From contig NC_083587.1 of the NCBI RefSeq assembly GCF_027579695.1, positions 58,205,738 through 58,269,737 of the forward strand: DNA of 64,000 nucleotides, in the 5' to 3' direction. Position 1 is the stretch's first letter, and every line of letters starts with the position of its first letter. A model generated the notes under the pieces. That model worked only from the letters and a program-made list of their open reading frames with translations. It made no database searches and had not been told where the DNA came from. Source of the DNA: Neoarius graeffei (lineage: Eukaryota; Chordata; Actinopteri; Siluriformes; Ariidae). Positions 63,550-64,000 of this stretch are shown here, piece by piece. A program made the position numbers and the translations under genes.

Positions 63550-64000
63550 TTCTTCCAAATATTTCTTCTCGTCTCTACCGTCGTTGAGTCTTTTTTGAGT
63601 CCAGGCTGCGCGCGCAATTTCCTCTTACATATGAATGACGTTTACTGCGAAGGGGTCTATTGGAAAAATGTTTTGTGGATGGATGAGACCAAAATAGAAC
63701 TTTTTGGTTTAAACGAGAAGCGTTATGTTTGGAGAAAGGAAAACACTGCATTCCAGCATAAGAACCTTATCCCATCTGTGAAACGTGGTGGTGGTAGTAT
63801 CATGGTTTGGGCCTGTTTTGCTGCATCTGGGCCAGGACGGCTTGCCATCATTGATGGAACAATGAATTCTGAATTATACCAGTGAATTCTAAAGGAAAAT
63901 GTCAGGACATCTGTCCATGAACTGAATCTTAAGAGAAGTTGGGTCATGCAGCAAGACAATGACCCTAAGCACACGAGTCGTTCTACCAAAGAATGGTTAA

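Larger units (their letters stand above)
62473..63658. mobile_element. ISL2EU-type DNA transposon, internally deleted (element 2)
   Basis: A 1186-bp element with terminal repeats AGACCCCTTCGCA at both ends in inverted orientation and subterminal GCAGCCTGGACTC, also inverted. AT flanks both sides (62471-62472 and 63659-63660). It carries a YqaJ-type first exon (+, left) and a THAP exon (-, right), the same convergent plan as element 1 in reverse. No transposase core remains. Confidence 0.75.
61673..64000 (+). mobile_element. Tc1-like transposon, runs off the window
   Basis: Starts after TA with CAGTGATGCTTGAAAGTTTG, the terminal repeat of a widespread vertebrate Tc1 family. The transposase gene follows on the plus strand, is split by an ISL2EU-type element, and continues to the window end. 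The 3' terminal repeat is outside. Confidence 0.88.
62038..64000 (+). pseudogene. Tc1-like transposase with two TGA stops and a nested element
   Basis: Starts MA at 62038. The third codon is TGA. The frame then runs EISEDLRKRVVDAHQAG, a helix-turn-helix ISKEFGLHQSTVRQIVYKWR, the GRPTK linker motif and a second helix region to KDHVDKPEGY at 62472. After the nested element (62473-63658) it resumes with WKNVLWMDETKIELFG (first catalytic Asp), KRGGGSIMVWACFAASGPG, a second TGA after NSELYQ, and [12 protein letters not shown] (second Asp). The Glu motif is beyond the window. Both stops sit where CGA would be expected, as in CpG decay. Confidence 0.88.

Overview
The window looks like a piece of a teleost fish nuclear genome. 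It has two spliced vertebrate genes with GT-AG introns, very low coding density, and many fish-type repeats: tRNA-derived SINEs, L2-like and APE-type LINEs, Tc1-like, PIF/Harbinger-like, ISL2EU-like, Crypton-like and Penelope-like elements, plus long (TA)n and (CA)n tracts. A Mermaid-like SINE with a GATGAG-repeat tail occurs at least 15 times. That would suit an otophysan such as a catfish, but this is only an impression and the species cannot be fixed from the sequence.

Layout. 1-5.2 kb: the terminal coding exon and 3' UTR of a ZNF385-family gene (+), best matched to znf385d, preceded by a 31-bp minisatellite that is split by a 1.9-kb repeat element. 5.2-29.7 kb: intergenic DNA made almost wholly of transposon debris. 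It includes SINEs, two L2-like LINEs, Harbinger-like MITEs, a perfect 7 x 38-bp array, and a Penelope-like remnant holding two tandem MITE copies, one of which holds an ISL2EU-type element. 29.7-49.1 kb: a complete rab5a-type gene on the minus strand, with five coding exons giving a 217-residue Rab5 GTPase, a long 3' UTR and a probable non-coding first exon. Its third coding intron carries a nest: a duplicated repeat, a ~4.9-kb element with ~690-bp terminal inverted repeats, and inside that a Tc1-like and a Harbinger-like element. 49.1-61 kb: further nested repeats, including a nearly intact 3.3-kb LINE with a 961-codon endonuclease/reverse transcriptase frame. 61-64 kb: a CRE-bearing promoter-like stretch with a candidate first exon, then a Tc1-like element interrupted by a second ISL2EU-type element and running off the window.

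How it fits together. znf385d (+) and rab5a (-) lie tail to tail, as I recall them being ordered and oriented on human 3p24 with other genes between, so this is probably a compacted conserved synteny block. The only clearly functional host products are the Rab5 GTPase (early endosome fusion) and the C terminus of a zinc-finger protein. Everything else is mobile DNA in several layers of nesting, so relative ages can be read from who interrupts whom. The most unusual material is the pair of ISL2EU-type elements that each keep the first exons of two convergent genes (THAP and SWIM/YqaJ-type), the long-armed foldback with a neighbouring empty site, a Crypton-like remnant inside a repeated element, and the similar 3' ends of the LINE and the dominant SINE. 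I found no operon-like or wholly new multi-gene system.
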